From assembly GCA_946807835.1 (NCBI GenBank), contig OX327702.1:15314001-15378000 (forward strand): a DNA stretch of 64,000 nucleotides, in the 5' to 3' direction. Below, piece after piece: positions 37,330 to 46,640 of the stretch. The notes under the pieces are model-generated. The model had not been told where the DNA came from, made no database searches, and saw only the letters and a program-made list of their open reading frames with translations. This DNA is from Ailanthus altissimus. Taxonomy: Eukaryota > Streptophyta > Magnoliopsida > Sapindales > Simaroubaceae. Every line of letters starts with the position of its first letter. The first letter of the stretch is position 1. The translations under genes were made by a program, and so were the position numbers.

Positions 37330-37767
37330 CATTTGAAATTATGTGTGATGCAAGTAATTATGTTGTAGGAGCAGTTCTTGGGCAACGAATGGAGAAAAAA
37401 CCCTTTTGATGTTTATTATGCTAGTAGGACTTTGAATGATGCTCAGATGAATTACACTACTACTGAAAAAGAACTACTAGCTGTTATTTTTTCCTTAGAC
37501 AAATTTCGTTCTTATTTGATTGGTTCACCTATTGTTGTTTTTACTGACCACGCAGCCCTTAAGTACCTTCTTTCTAAAAAGGATGCTAAAGCCCGTTTAA
37601 TTAGATGGATTCTTCTTTTGCAGGAATTTGATCTGACCATCAAAGATAAGAAGGGCATTGAAAATGTTATTGCTGATCATCTATCCCGCCTTGAGTTCAC
37701 TAACTCCACTGATTTGCCACCCATTCGAGATGATTTTCCTGATGAACATCTTTTTGCTTTAAGCTAA
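37330..37767 (+). pseudogene. Element A RNase H domain
   Basis: Reads [13 protein letters not shown] (from 37342), [30 protein letters not shown] and ADHLSRLEF, retaining the Asp, Glu, Asp and Asp positions of the RNase H fold. It removes RNA from RNA-DNA hybrids during reverse transcription. One frameshift separates the CDAS segment from the rest. Confidence 0.88.
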
Positions 37768-37917
37768 ATACCTTGGTATGCACATATCGTAAATTATTTG
37801 GTTTGTGGTGAACTTTCATCTAACTAGAGTGCACAAGATAAGCGTAAGTTCCTAGTTGACGTATGTAATTTTTATTGGGATGATCCATATCTTTTCAAAT
37901 ACTATCCTGACCAAATT

Positions 37918-39030
37918 ATGAGACATTGCATTCTTAAAAGTGAAGTTTCTAGTGTCTTAAATTTTTGCCATAGTGCTAGTTATAGTGGTCATTTTTCTAT
38001 GAAGAAGACAGCTGTGAACATTTTACAGTGTGGTCTTTACTGGCCCAGTTTGTTCAAATACATTAATAATTTTTGTCGTTCTTGTGAAAGATGTCAAAAA
38101 TCAAGTGCTTTACTTCAAAGACATATGATGCCTCTTAACCCTATTCTTGTTATCGAGATATTTTATTATTGGGGTATCAATTTTATGGGTCATTTTTTTC
38201 TCATCTTTTAGCTACCTTTACATCATTCTAACTGTTAACTATGTATCAAAATAGGTGGAGGTTGTAGCTTGTCATACTAATGATAATATAATTGTAGTAA
38301 AATTCTTAAAAGAAAATGTGTTATCTAGGTACGGTACACCACGTGTCATCATTAGTGACAAAGGAACACATTTTTGTAATCGTTCTTTTGAAGCTTTGAT
38401 GTGCAGGTATGGTGTTCTTCACAAAATTTTTACTGCATACCATTCACAGACAAATGGACAAGTTGAGCTAGCAAATAAAGAGGTTAAACAGATTTTGAAA
38501 AAGACGGTTAACCCAAATCATAAAGATTGGTCTCTACGCCTTTCTGATGCATTATGGGCATATTACAATGCATACAAAACCATCTTAGGAATGTCTCCAT
38601 ACCGGCTTGTTTATATGAAAGCTTGCCATTTACTTGTTAAGCTAGAGTATAAAGCTTATTGGACTGTCAAAGCCCTTAACTTTGATTTGAATGTTGGGGG
38701 TCTCCAGAGAAAGTTACAATTGTCAAAAATAGAAGAGCTACGAAATGACGCATGTGACAACTCTAGAATTTACAAAGCTAAAATAAAAGTAGCTCATGAT
38801 AAACAGATCTCAAGGAAACACTTCAAGCCAAATCAACGGGTTTACCTTTATGATTCTCGATTACATTTACACCCTAGAAAGTTGACATCTTGATGGATTG
38901 GTCCATTTATGGTAAGGCACGTTTTTCCTAATGGTGTCGTCGAAATCAAGGACCCCATTGATGGGCGAACTCTTAAAGTGAATGGACAGCAGCTGAATAG
39001 CTATGTGGAAAAGATAGACTACTCTATGTA
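37918..39030 (+). pseudogene. Element A integrase
   Basis: The HHCC zinc-binding domain is visible (CHSASYSGHF, then CRSCERCQ) at about 37966-38098. The catalytic core begins [20 protein letters not shown], where the first catalytic Asp of the DDE triad is Asn (codon 38179-38181); element B keeps Asp there. The second Asp (IISDKGTHF) and Glu (GQVELAN) are present after a frame change near 38210. The C-terminal part (GPFMV, then VVEIKDPIDGRTLKVNGQQL to about 39015) completes it. It would join element cDNA to the chromosome but is inactive here. Confidence 0.88.
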
Positions 39031-39274
39031 CCATATTTTAGATTTTGTCTATATTTTATCTTTTGACTTTTTATATTTGCTTTTATTTTTTTTCACATTT
39101 TATTTTACTTATTTTACTTATTTTCTTCTTTTTCTTTTTTCTTTAGTATGATTGTATTTCCCGGTCAAGTGGCGGATACGGTACTCCGTGACTAATAAAG
39201 TCGATTTCTCAGTTCCCTAAAAACTGTCCCTCAAACTGTGCATTCATCTTTTTTCTTTTTCACTTTCTTTCAAA

Positions 39275-39808
39275 ATGGATCGCATTCTTGCCAACCTTAA
39301 AAAATCTTTTTCTTTATTGCCTCGAAATGCTCTACTTAAGATTTACAAAGCACGGTGTGAAAGCCTAAGGCTATTGATGTTGAGTAATATCCCTGTGGAT
39401 ATTCGTTCGTTAATTGAAGCCAAGGTTCGATTATCTGGTGAGTCTGCAAATGATTTTGTTTCTTTTATGCCTGGTCTTGGAAGAAGCTCTTATGCCAAAA
39501 GGCGACGAGCAAAGAGGTTACAAGTCTGTCATAAATGTGCTCGATGGAATTGTAACCGGAGTTGTCGTTCCTTAGAATTTGCATCTAGAAATCGAGAAGG
39601 CAATATTCAGTTCATTAAGGAATCTTTAGATGATATCCTATTGACTCTTGAGACGCATCTCTGTGGGCTCGTGCAACATGAACTTCTTGATTTATGGAAT
39701 AAATTCAAAAATGAACATCAACGGTATAGTCTCAGGAATCTGACTCTAAAAAACCCTGTTTGCCAATTTATAAGAAAATTGGATGGGAAGCCTATCCCTG
39801 ACCCATAG
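39275..39808 (+). CDS. 177-aa ORF downstream of integrase in element A, Cys4 motif, unknown function
   Basis: Uninterrupted ATG-to-stop frame in the position where some Athila-like elements have an env-like or other third ORF. I do not recognise a family. It is rich in Lys and Arg, with a basic cluster KRRRAKR at residues 75-81 that could be a nuclear localisation or nucleic-acid-binding patch. Directly after it is a CX2CX4CX3C motif (CHKCARWNCNRSC, residues 85-97) suggestive of a small zinc-binding unit. The C-terminal half looks helical and ends in a proline-containing tail. There is no signal peptide or membrane segment, so it does not look like an envelope protein. It stays open while the adjacent gag-pol is broken. 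Element B has lost this region by deletion. Function is unknown; a real protein is plausible but unproven. Confidence 0.55.
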   Translation: MDRILANLKKSFSLLPRNALLKIYKARCESLRLLMLSNIPVDIRSLIEAKVRLSGESANDFVSFMPGLGRSSYAKRRRAKRLQVCHKCARWNCNRSCRSLEFASRNREGNIQFIKESLDDILLTLETHLCGLVQHELLDLWNKFKNEHQRYSLRNLTLKNPVCQFIRKLDGKPIPDP

Positions 39809-40020
39809 AGGACGTTTAAGCTGTTACTAGATGTAAAACTAGAGGAAGATGTGAGCCACAATCACAACTACTTGTAAATACATGTGTTTTTCTTTGTTTT
39901 ATTTATTTATCAGCATCATCATTTTAGTTTATATTTGCTTAAGTGTCTCTCAGGTTTGTTTCTTTCAAATAATTGACGTTTTAGGTAATGTCTCCTATAC
40001 TTTATCTCTTTTTATTTAAA

Positions 40021-40058
40021 CATTGAGGACAATATTTCATCTGGTTTGGGGGAGGATA
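40021..40058 (+). other. Conserved internal purine-rich motif of element A
   Basis: 'cattgaggacaatatttc' followed by 'ggtttgggggagg' (40043-40055) resembles a phrase common downstream of pol in plant Tat/Athila elements. It is 1.2 kb before the 3' LTR, so it may act as an additional polypurine tract; that role is inference. Confidence 0.5.
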
Positions 40059-41267
40059 GTAGACACAAGTTGTATTTTACATTTAAAAAAATAAACATTT
40101 GGTCCAATATTTGATTAAAATGGCAAAGTAAAGAGTTCATTCTTGAACTATTGAGACGCATTTTAGGTCAAATTAGAATGGTAGAGTAAGGAGTTTTATT
40201 TCTAACATTTGAAACGCATTTTAACTAACTTTTTGTTGTTTTATTTTATATTTCATGTATTGTTGTTTATTGCTTGTAGTCTTGGTAGTTCTTGTATAAA
40301 GGAATTTGCTTTTCTACTTAGATATTATTTCAAAATTGTTTAGGTTGAGTCACTGTTTCTATTTGGCTTACTAAAGAATATCTTTTAAAATATTTTTGAG
40401 CACAATGCTAAGCCTTGTGGTAAGACAGATGATTCAATTTATATAGCCAAAAGAATTTTCATGTTTAAGTATATATTTTTCTAATCTCACATATCTTTTG
40501 TGAGTAAGAGGAAAGATTGAGAAAATAGCTTATAAACCTTTATTGATCCTTTGAATTGGTTAATTTTTGTTTAGATTGATATTATTTGAATTAAGAGATA
40601 AGTTGATTGCATTTGTGTATAATATATTTTGCTGAGAAACTTTTTTTTATTTGTAATGCTTTCTTGTATTCTTCAAAAAAGAAAAGAAAAAAAGGTATAA
40701 AAAATAGAAATATATATATATAAAAAGAAAAAATATATATATTTTTAAAAAAAAGAATCAATTCAGTTTAATAAAGTCTTTATTCAATTTTAGAAGACAA
40801 ATATTTTGTAAAGTAATTGTCTCACCAAGTTATATTTGTATTATTCTCACAAGCCAATTGAAGTTCTAAAGCTGGCGTATGTTAAGAATAATTGATTTTT
40901 AAATAATTAATTTTCCTATCTTTGGATCAATGTTAGTTTATATGTCTGTCCTTAAAATTGACTTTTTCTTGAGTGCTTAACTGTTTTCCAACTCCATGAG
41001 AGAAATCCTAACCTCTTAAACAGTCATACACCTGTGAGGATATGGAGTTGAGGGTTTTACTTGAAGAAATTCTCAAGGCTATATCTGTTGTGGTTTGTGG
41101 TAAGATGGTTACGACTTAGTTCACATACATACACACACAATTTTTTGAAGTTATAATTGAAAAAATCATGATAGCAATAATAATCTGAACTGACTTTTTG
41201 TTTGAAATACTTAGGTAGTTTTGCATATTCTATTTATGCTTGAATTACTAGAGACTAGCAATAAACT

Positions 41268-41279
41268 AATTGGGGGCTG
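41268..41279 (+). other. Element A polypurine tract
   Basis: 'aattgggggctg' directly before the 3' LTR start (TGATGAACACATG at 41280). It matches element B's tract in place and G-run. Confidence 0.6.
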
Positions 41280-42813
41280 TGATGAACACATGAAAATGCA
41301 TATTTATTAAGAGATTCAGTCACTATTTAATGTCACTAATTTTAGCATTTTTGTACTTTTAGCTTGAAATAAAGTGTTCTACTTAAATTATGATTAATGA
41401 ATATTATTTGTACAGGTTTAGATAAAATAAACATAACTCTCAATATAGAAATTGAAATGAAAAAATTCTTAAACTTGGAGTAACATGACTCAATATTACA
41501 AAAACTTGAAGAACAGTTAAAAAGCCAAATCCAACATGTTATGGGCCAAAATTTGAGATACAATAGAATCGAGCTATAACTTCTGCTCAGCTTGACCCAA
41601 CTCATGTATTTTGACTGTATCTCACAAAATACATATCCAATCGGTATAATTCTTAAAGCTGTGAAATATTGACTTAATTATCAATAACTCTTATGTTGAT
41701 GGTAAAGTCCAAAGCAGTCATTATCATGGATCAAATTGTCTTGCAAGTGGGTAAAAAGGTTATTGGCCTAAATCTGACGTATCTTTAGAATTTTGCCCAT
41801 ATCTCATTGGATACTCATCCAATTTGCATGACCTGGTGCCTATGAAAAGAAGAGACAAAATGACACAACTTTCATGTTGACTAAAAAAGTTACATCAGTC
41901 ATTTACATTATCAAAAAGATGATGCAAGTCGGTGAACGAGTTGATGGCCTAAATTATTGAAGATTGATATCACACATGACATATTTCCATTCATTGCCTA
42001 TATAAGGACACTCTTTATTTTCTTCTCATTAACATGCATTGTAATCTACGCTAGAGTTCTTAGCAAGACTAAGAGATGAACTTTTATGTGTAATAAATCT
42101 ACTTTTATGCATTGATTTATTGTCAAAAGTTACAAATGTTTGTAAGTTTGGTTTTGATTAAACTCTTATCTATTTTATTTTCTATAATCTAGAGGTTATA
42201 ATTCTCATGTCTCATATATATTCAGTCATACTTTTTTTATATGATTCTTGTTGAATTATAATTGTTATTGGTTACATTATTTTATATGTTAATCTTTTAC
42301 TGTAATATTGTCGATTGATATATTGTCGATCTTGGATAACATGTAAAGACAATAAATGTTTGATATTCAAGTTGATCTTTTACTGTAATATTGTCAAAAT
42401 AATATATTGTTGATCTTAGATAACTTGTATAAATGAACATGATTTGTGTTAATATTTGCAAAAGAGTTTAGTCATATCGAATGCATGTGTTATCAAATGT
42501 GCTATATTTTGCATATCTTCCGATTGATTGTTTAGATGTAAAACTGTCAGTTGAGTTATAAACATTGAATAAAAGTGTAGAGTAGATTTATAAAGCATAA
42601 TTGTGATTCTCAAAGCCTTGTTTAAATCATCATAAAACATTTTTCTCAATTTATAGACAATTCTATCTCATCCACATAAACCAATTAATTAATTTTCTTC
42701 TTTGCTACTGTTTTAATATTTTACTTCACCAACCTATTTTTCCCAAAGCTTTCTCGTGGGATCGACACCTCAATCTATATTGTGATAGCCGCATTATATT
42801 TTAAGCGTAAACA
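41280..42813 (+). repeat. Element A 3' LTR
   Basis: 1534 bp, begins TGATGAACACATG and ends GTAAACA. It aligns along its length with 31582-33145. A TATATAAGG box is at 41999-42007, and the internal 'atattgtcgat' direct repeat is near 42305 and 42388. Confidence 0.92.
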
Positions 42814-42818
42814 ACTGC

Positions 42819-43390
42819 CTTTTTGGGAGAAGGAAAAAATTTATCTTTTTAGGCCATTAGTTTTGTGTTGTGTAAAGTATTTATTGAAAAATGCTTGGGT
42901 CATTTCTACCTAAGTTCTTATAGACCTCAGCCTCAAAGAGTATAGCCAGCTTTTTGTATTGTCTTTCAGAGAAAAAGGGAAACATTTAAGCCTAACAGTA
43001 TTTATGGCTTCAGGTTGGCTATTGCAGGTAGCTACCACCTCTTCAAATTCCCTAACATGCACATAAGATTTTTTACTATCTAACAATGAAAAGTTGGCAT
43101 AAGTTGTATCATTCTAGGTTTTAAATTCAATTGTAGTGTATTATATGAAAATATAATGCATGATGGTGTGGCTGTGCAAGTTGGATGCAAATAATCTTTT
43201 AGAGTCCTAACGGGATTAGCCTCGTGTTGGTTCATTGTGTTGGAATTATAAGATGAACTAGATGGTGAATTCTCTTCCTTTACAAATTGTGGTGGTGATT
43301 CTAATTCTACTTCTCTTAAAAATCTTTCTCGTTTGTCTCTAAGTCGATGTATACATCCTAACAATGTTTTTTTACTTCTTTTTTTACCTT
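42819..43390 (-). pseudogene. Element B gag, N-terminal portion
   Basis: On - from about 43390 it reads LLGCIHRLRDKRERFLREVE, then SPSSSSYNSNTMNQHE and TLKDYLHPT, parallel to element A gag. The frame is open to 43080, then broken, and reaches the element A junction at 42819, where the 'ctcccaaaaaggcagt' segment continues at 31581. Neither copy has an ATG at the conserved LLGC start; upstream codons differ, so the true start is uncertain. Confidence 0.8.
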
Positions 43391-43429
43391 TTTTTTAATG
43401 AAGGAAATTCTCAAGAAATAATTAAGAAG

Positions 43430-43995
43430 TGAACAAAAAAAAAGAAAAAAAATGAGCTAAGTGATAAAAATAACCATAAAAAATAAACTGTAAAGTATAA
43501 TAAATAAATAAAAAAATATAAAATAAAATACAACAAATGAACAAAAGAAAATAAACTATAAAGTGCGATAAATAAATAAATAAAATAAACTAAGTTAGGT
43601 GGTAGAATCAGCCATAATAAATAAAGGAGGAAAATAAAATACAACAAATTAATAAAAGGAGATAAACTGTAAAGTACAATAAATAAATAAAATAAACTAT
43701 AAAATACAACAAATAAATAAAAGAAAATAAACTAAGTTCGGTGGTAGAACTAGCCATGTAAAATTAAATAAAAATATAAGAAGATAATAAAATAAGTTAG
43801 GTGGTAGAACTAACAATGTAAAATTAAATAAAAATACAAGAAGATAATAAAATAAGTTAGGTGGTAGAACCAACCAAGAATAATAAAATAAATTACAGCA
43901 AAGGAAATAAATTTAAGAACTAAAATTTACAAAGAAAAGTAATGTACAAAGTTACTGCTTTAGTATTGATAAACGCAACCTACTTTTACTTAGTG
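43430..43995 (-). repeat. Element B leader repeat
   Basis: A-rich on +, with 'ttaggtggtagaac.a.cca' recurring near 43595, 43738, 43798 and 43858. These are the reverse of the leader repeats in element A (33280-33920). Two adjacent units (43755-43815 and 43816-43876) are nearly identical, pointing to a recent local duplication. Confidence 0.7.
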
Positions 43996-43999
43996 TGCC

Positions 44000-44016
44000 T
44001 ACCGGCAACGACGCCA
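44000..44016 (-). other. Element B primer binding site (tRNA-Asp type)
   Basis: The - strand reads TGGCGTCGTTGCCGGTA, five bases from the LTR, close to the tRNA-Asp site used by Athila-like elements. Confidence 0.82.
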
Positions 44017-44021
44017 AATTT

Positions 44022-45594
44022 TATTTATGCTCAAAATGTAATACGGCTATCGCAGTATAGATTAAGGCGTCGATCCCATAAGGAAGCTTTTGGCAAAATA
44101 GGTTAGTAAAATAAAAATATTAAAATAGTAACAAATGAGAAAATTAACTTATTGGTTTATGTGGATGAGATAGAATTGTATATGAATTAAGGGAGAAGTC
44201 TTATGATGGAGTAAGGAAGGCTTTGAGAATCACAATTATACTTTATAAATCTATTCTATACTTTGATTCAATGTTTATAACTCAATTGAAAGTTTCACAT
44301 CCCAAACAATCAATCGGAAGATATATAAAATATGACACATTTGATAATAAATGTATTTGATATAACTAAACTCTTTGCAAATATTAACATAAACCATGTC
44401 CATTTATACAAGTTATCTAAGATCGATAACATATCATTTTGAAATATTGCAGCAAAACATCAACTTGAATATCAAACAATTATTGTCCTTACATGTTATC
44501 TAAGATCGACAATATATCGATTGACAATATTGTAGTAAAAGATTAACATGTAAAACAATATAACCAATAATAATTATAATTCAATAAGAATTAAATAAAG
44601 AAAGCATGACTGAAAATTTATAAAACATGAGAATTATAAACTCTAGATTATAAAAGAATATTAGATAAGAGTTTATACGTAAGCAAACTTATAAATATTT
44701 GTAGCTCTTGATAAAGAATCAAAGTATAAAAATAAATTTATTACATATAAAAGTTCATCTCTATCCTTGCCAAGAACTCTAGCTTAGCTTACAATGTATG
44801 GTAAAGAAAACTTATATGAGAGAATTTTAAAGCATTAAAAACCATCCATTAACCTCCTAAGAGTGTGTTTATATAGGCAATGAATGGAAACATGTTTAGA
44901 GTGACATCAATTTTTAATAATTTAGGCCACCCACTTCTTCACCAAATTGCTATACCTTTTTCATAATAAAAATGGTCGATGTAGCCTTTTTGGTAGACAT
45001 GAAGGTTGTCGAATTATGTCTCTTATTTTCATAGCCACCAAGTTTCATTCAATTTGGATTCGTATCCAATGAGATATGGATAAAATATCAAAGATATGTT
45101 AAATTTCGACCAACAACTCTTTTACCAATTTGTAATACAGATTGGTCCATGATAACGACTTCTTTGGATTTTATTACCAACATAAGAGTTGTTAATAATT
45201 GAGTCTGTATTTCATAAATTAGGAATCATAGTGATTGGATTTGTATATTGTGAAATAAAGTCCAAATACGTGAGGTAGATTAAACTGAGCAGAATTTGTA
45301 ATCTAGTTCTGTTGTATCCCAATTTTGGTCTATAAAATGTTGGATTTGGCTTTTTAACTGTTCTTAAAATTTGTGTAAGATTAAGTCATGTTCCTCCAGG
45401 TTTAGGATTTTCTTCATTTTGGTTTCTACATTGAGAGTTACATCCATTTTACTAAACCTGTGCAAATAACATTCATTAATTATCATTTAAGGACAACACT
45501 TTATTTCAAGCTTAAAAATACAAAAATGATAAAATTAGTGACATTAAATGGTGATTGAATTTCTTAACAAATATGTATTTTATTGTGCTCATCA
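44022..45594 (-). repeat. Element B 5' LTR
   Basis: 1573 bp. On - it begins TGATGAGCACAATAAAATAC and ends GCATAAATA. It aligns with 19405-22636 minus the solo LTR, and more distantly with the element A LTRs, including the paired 'atattgtcgat' repeats near 44415 and 44510. Confidence 0.88.
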
Positions 45595-46640
45595 TGCAGT
45601 TAATAAGATCACTATTAGATACAGGTTTTCAATTCCAAGGTTATAGGATATGCTAGACCATTCAAAAGGTGCTCAAGTATTTTAGAAAAGTAGATCTACG
45701 TAGTGGATATCACTAAATCAAGATACAACCAATAGATTAAGACAAATGAAGGGTTATATGAGTGACTATTATTGTCATTTGAATTGTTAAATGCTCCCAG
45801 CACCTTTATGCATTTAATGAACCAAGTATTCAAGCCTTTCTTTTATAAGTTTGTGTTTACATATTTTGATGACATTTTGATTTCTTTCACTGATATAGAA
45901 TCTCATTAAGGCATTTGAGGTAGATGCTGATAATAGTGAGGACAAATACATAATATTAATTTTGAAAAATGTAGTTTTATGTAAAATAACTTAGTGTTCC
46001 TTGGGTTTATGGTTAGTGCTGAAAGACTTATGGTGGATAAGTCAAAGGTTACGGTGATTAAGGAGTGGCCTATACCAAAATTGATGACTGAAGTAAGAAG
46101 TTTTATAGGATTAGTAATGCTTTATATGTTTTATTTGTAACTTTAGTAGTATCACCATACCTATTACAGAGTGCTTCAAAAAATGGAAGTTTTATTAGGT
46201 GAATAGTAAGATAGTAGTTTTGTTGTTTTGAAACAAGATTAAGTACAACTCTGGTTTTATCATTGTCAAATTTTAACAAGATCTTTGAAGTAGAGTGTAA
46301 TGCTTCTGGTAAAGGAATAAGAGATGTTCTTTCTTAAAAAGGAAAACCAACTGAGTACTTAAGTAAGAAAATAAATAATGAAAGGAAAAAATAGTCTACT
46401 TATGACCAATAGTTTTAGGTTATCTCTTAAACTTTAATGTATTGAAATTTCATTACTTGATTTAAAGAAATTTCATTTTGTCTAGCGACCACCAAGCATT
46501 TAAATACATTACTAGTCAGCAATAATTAAGTAATATGCATGTAAGATGGGCTAGTTTTATGTAGAAGTCCACTTTTGTTATTAAGCACAAGTAGGAACAA
46601 CTAAATAAGGTGGCGGAAGAAATGAGTAGGCATACAACAT
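45595..46640 (+). pseudogene. Element C reverse transcriptase (rest) and RNase H
   Basis: Continues from 19404 with NKITIRYRFSIPRL, then KYFRKVDLRSGYH near 45685 and the catalytic YFDDIL at 45862-45879, which is intact. RNase H appears as VECNASGKGI near 46290, where CDAS has changed Asp to Asn, then STYDQ near 46395 and HVRWASFM near 46530. Frame shifts and stops occur every 50 to 100 codons. Confidence 0.75.

Larger units (their letters stand above)
31582..42813 (+). mobile_element. Element A: Athila-like Ty3/gypsy retrotransposon inserted in element B gag, 11,232 bp
   Basis: Complete architecture: 5' LTR 31582-33145, tRNA-Asp primer site 33151-33168, leader repeats, gag, protease, RT, RNase H, integrase, an additional ORF at 39275-39808, polypurine tract and 3' LTR 41280-42813. 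It is flanked by perfect duplications ACTGC (31577-31581 and 42814-42818). The first 100 bases of the two LTRs differ at about nine sites, mostly transitions, so it is old but younger than its host element B. Gag-pol is broken by stops and frameshifts, and both protease and integrase have lost catalytic residues. Confidence 0.93.
19405..45594 (-). mobile_element. Element B: Athila-like Ty3/gypsy retrotransposon inserted in element C
   Basis: Reverse-oriented element with LTRs at 44022-45594 (5') and 19405-22636 (3', enlarged by a solo LTR). The tRNA-Asp primer site is at 44000-44016. Gag lies near 43390-42814 and continues at 31576-30784 after element A. Gag/protease, RT, RNase H and integrase follow leftward to about 23150. 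The flanking 5-mers are GGCAA (19400-19404) and TGCAG (45595-45599), which agree at three bases; the better evidence is that element C's RT frame resumes across it. B is interrupted by element A (31582-42813) and by three solo LTRs. Its RT has lost a catalytic Asp, and the region downstream of integrase carries a deletion relative to A. Confidence 0.85.

Noticed and set aside
39275..39808. Envelope gene in element A
   Set aside because: The ORF has no signal peptide, no hydrophobic membrane segment and no glycoprotein-like layout.
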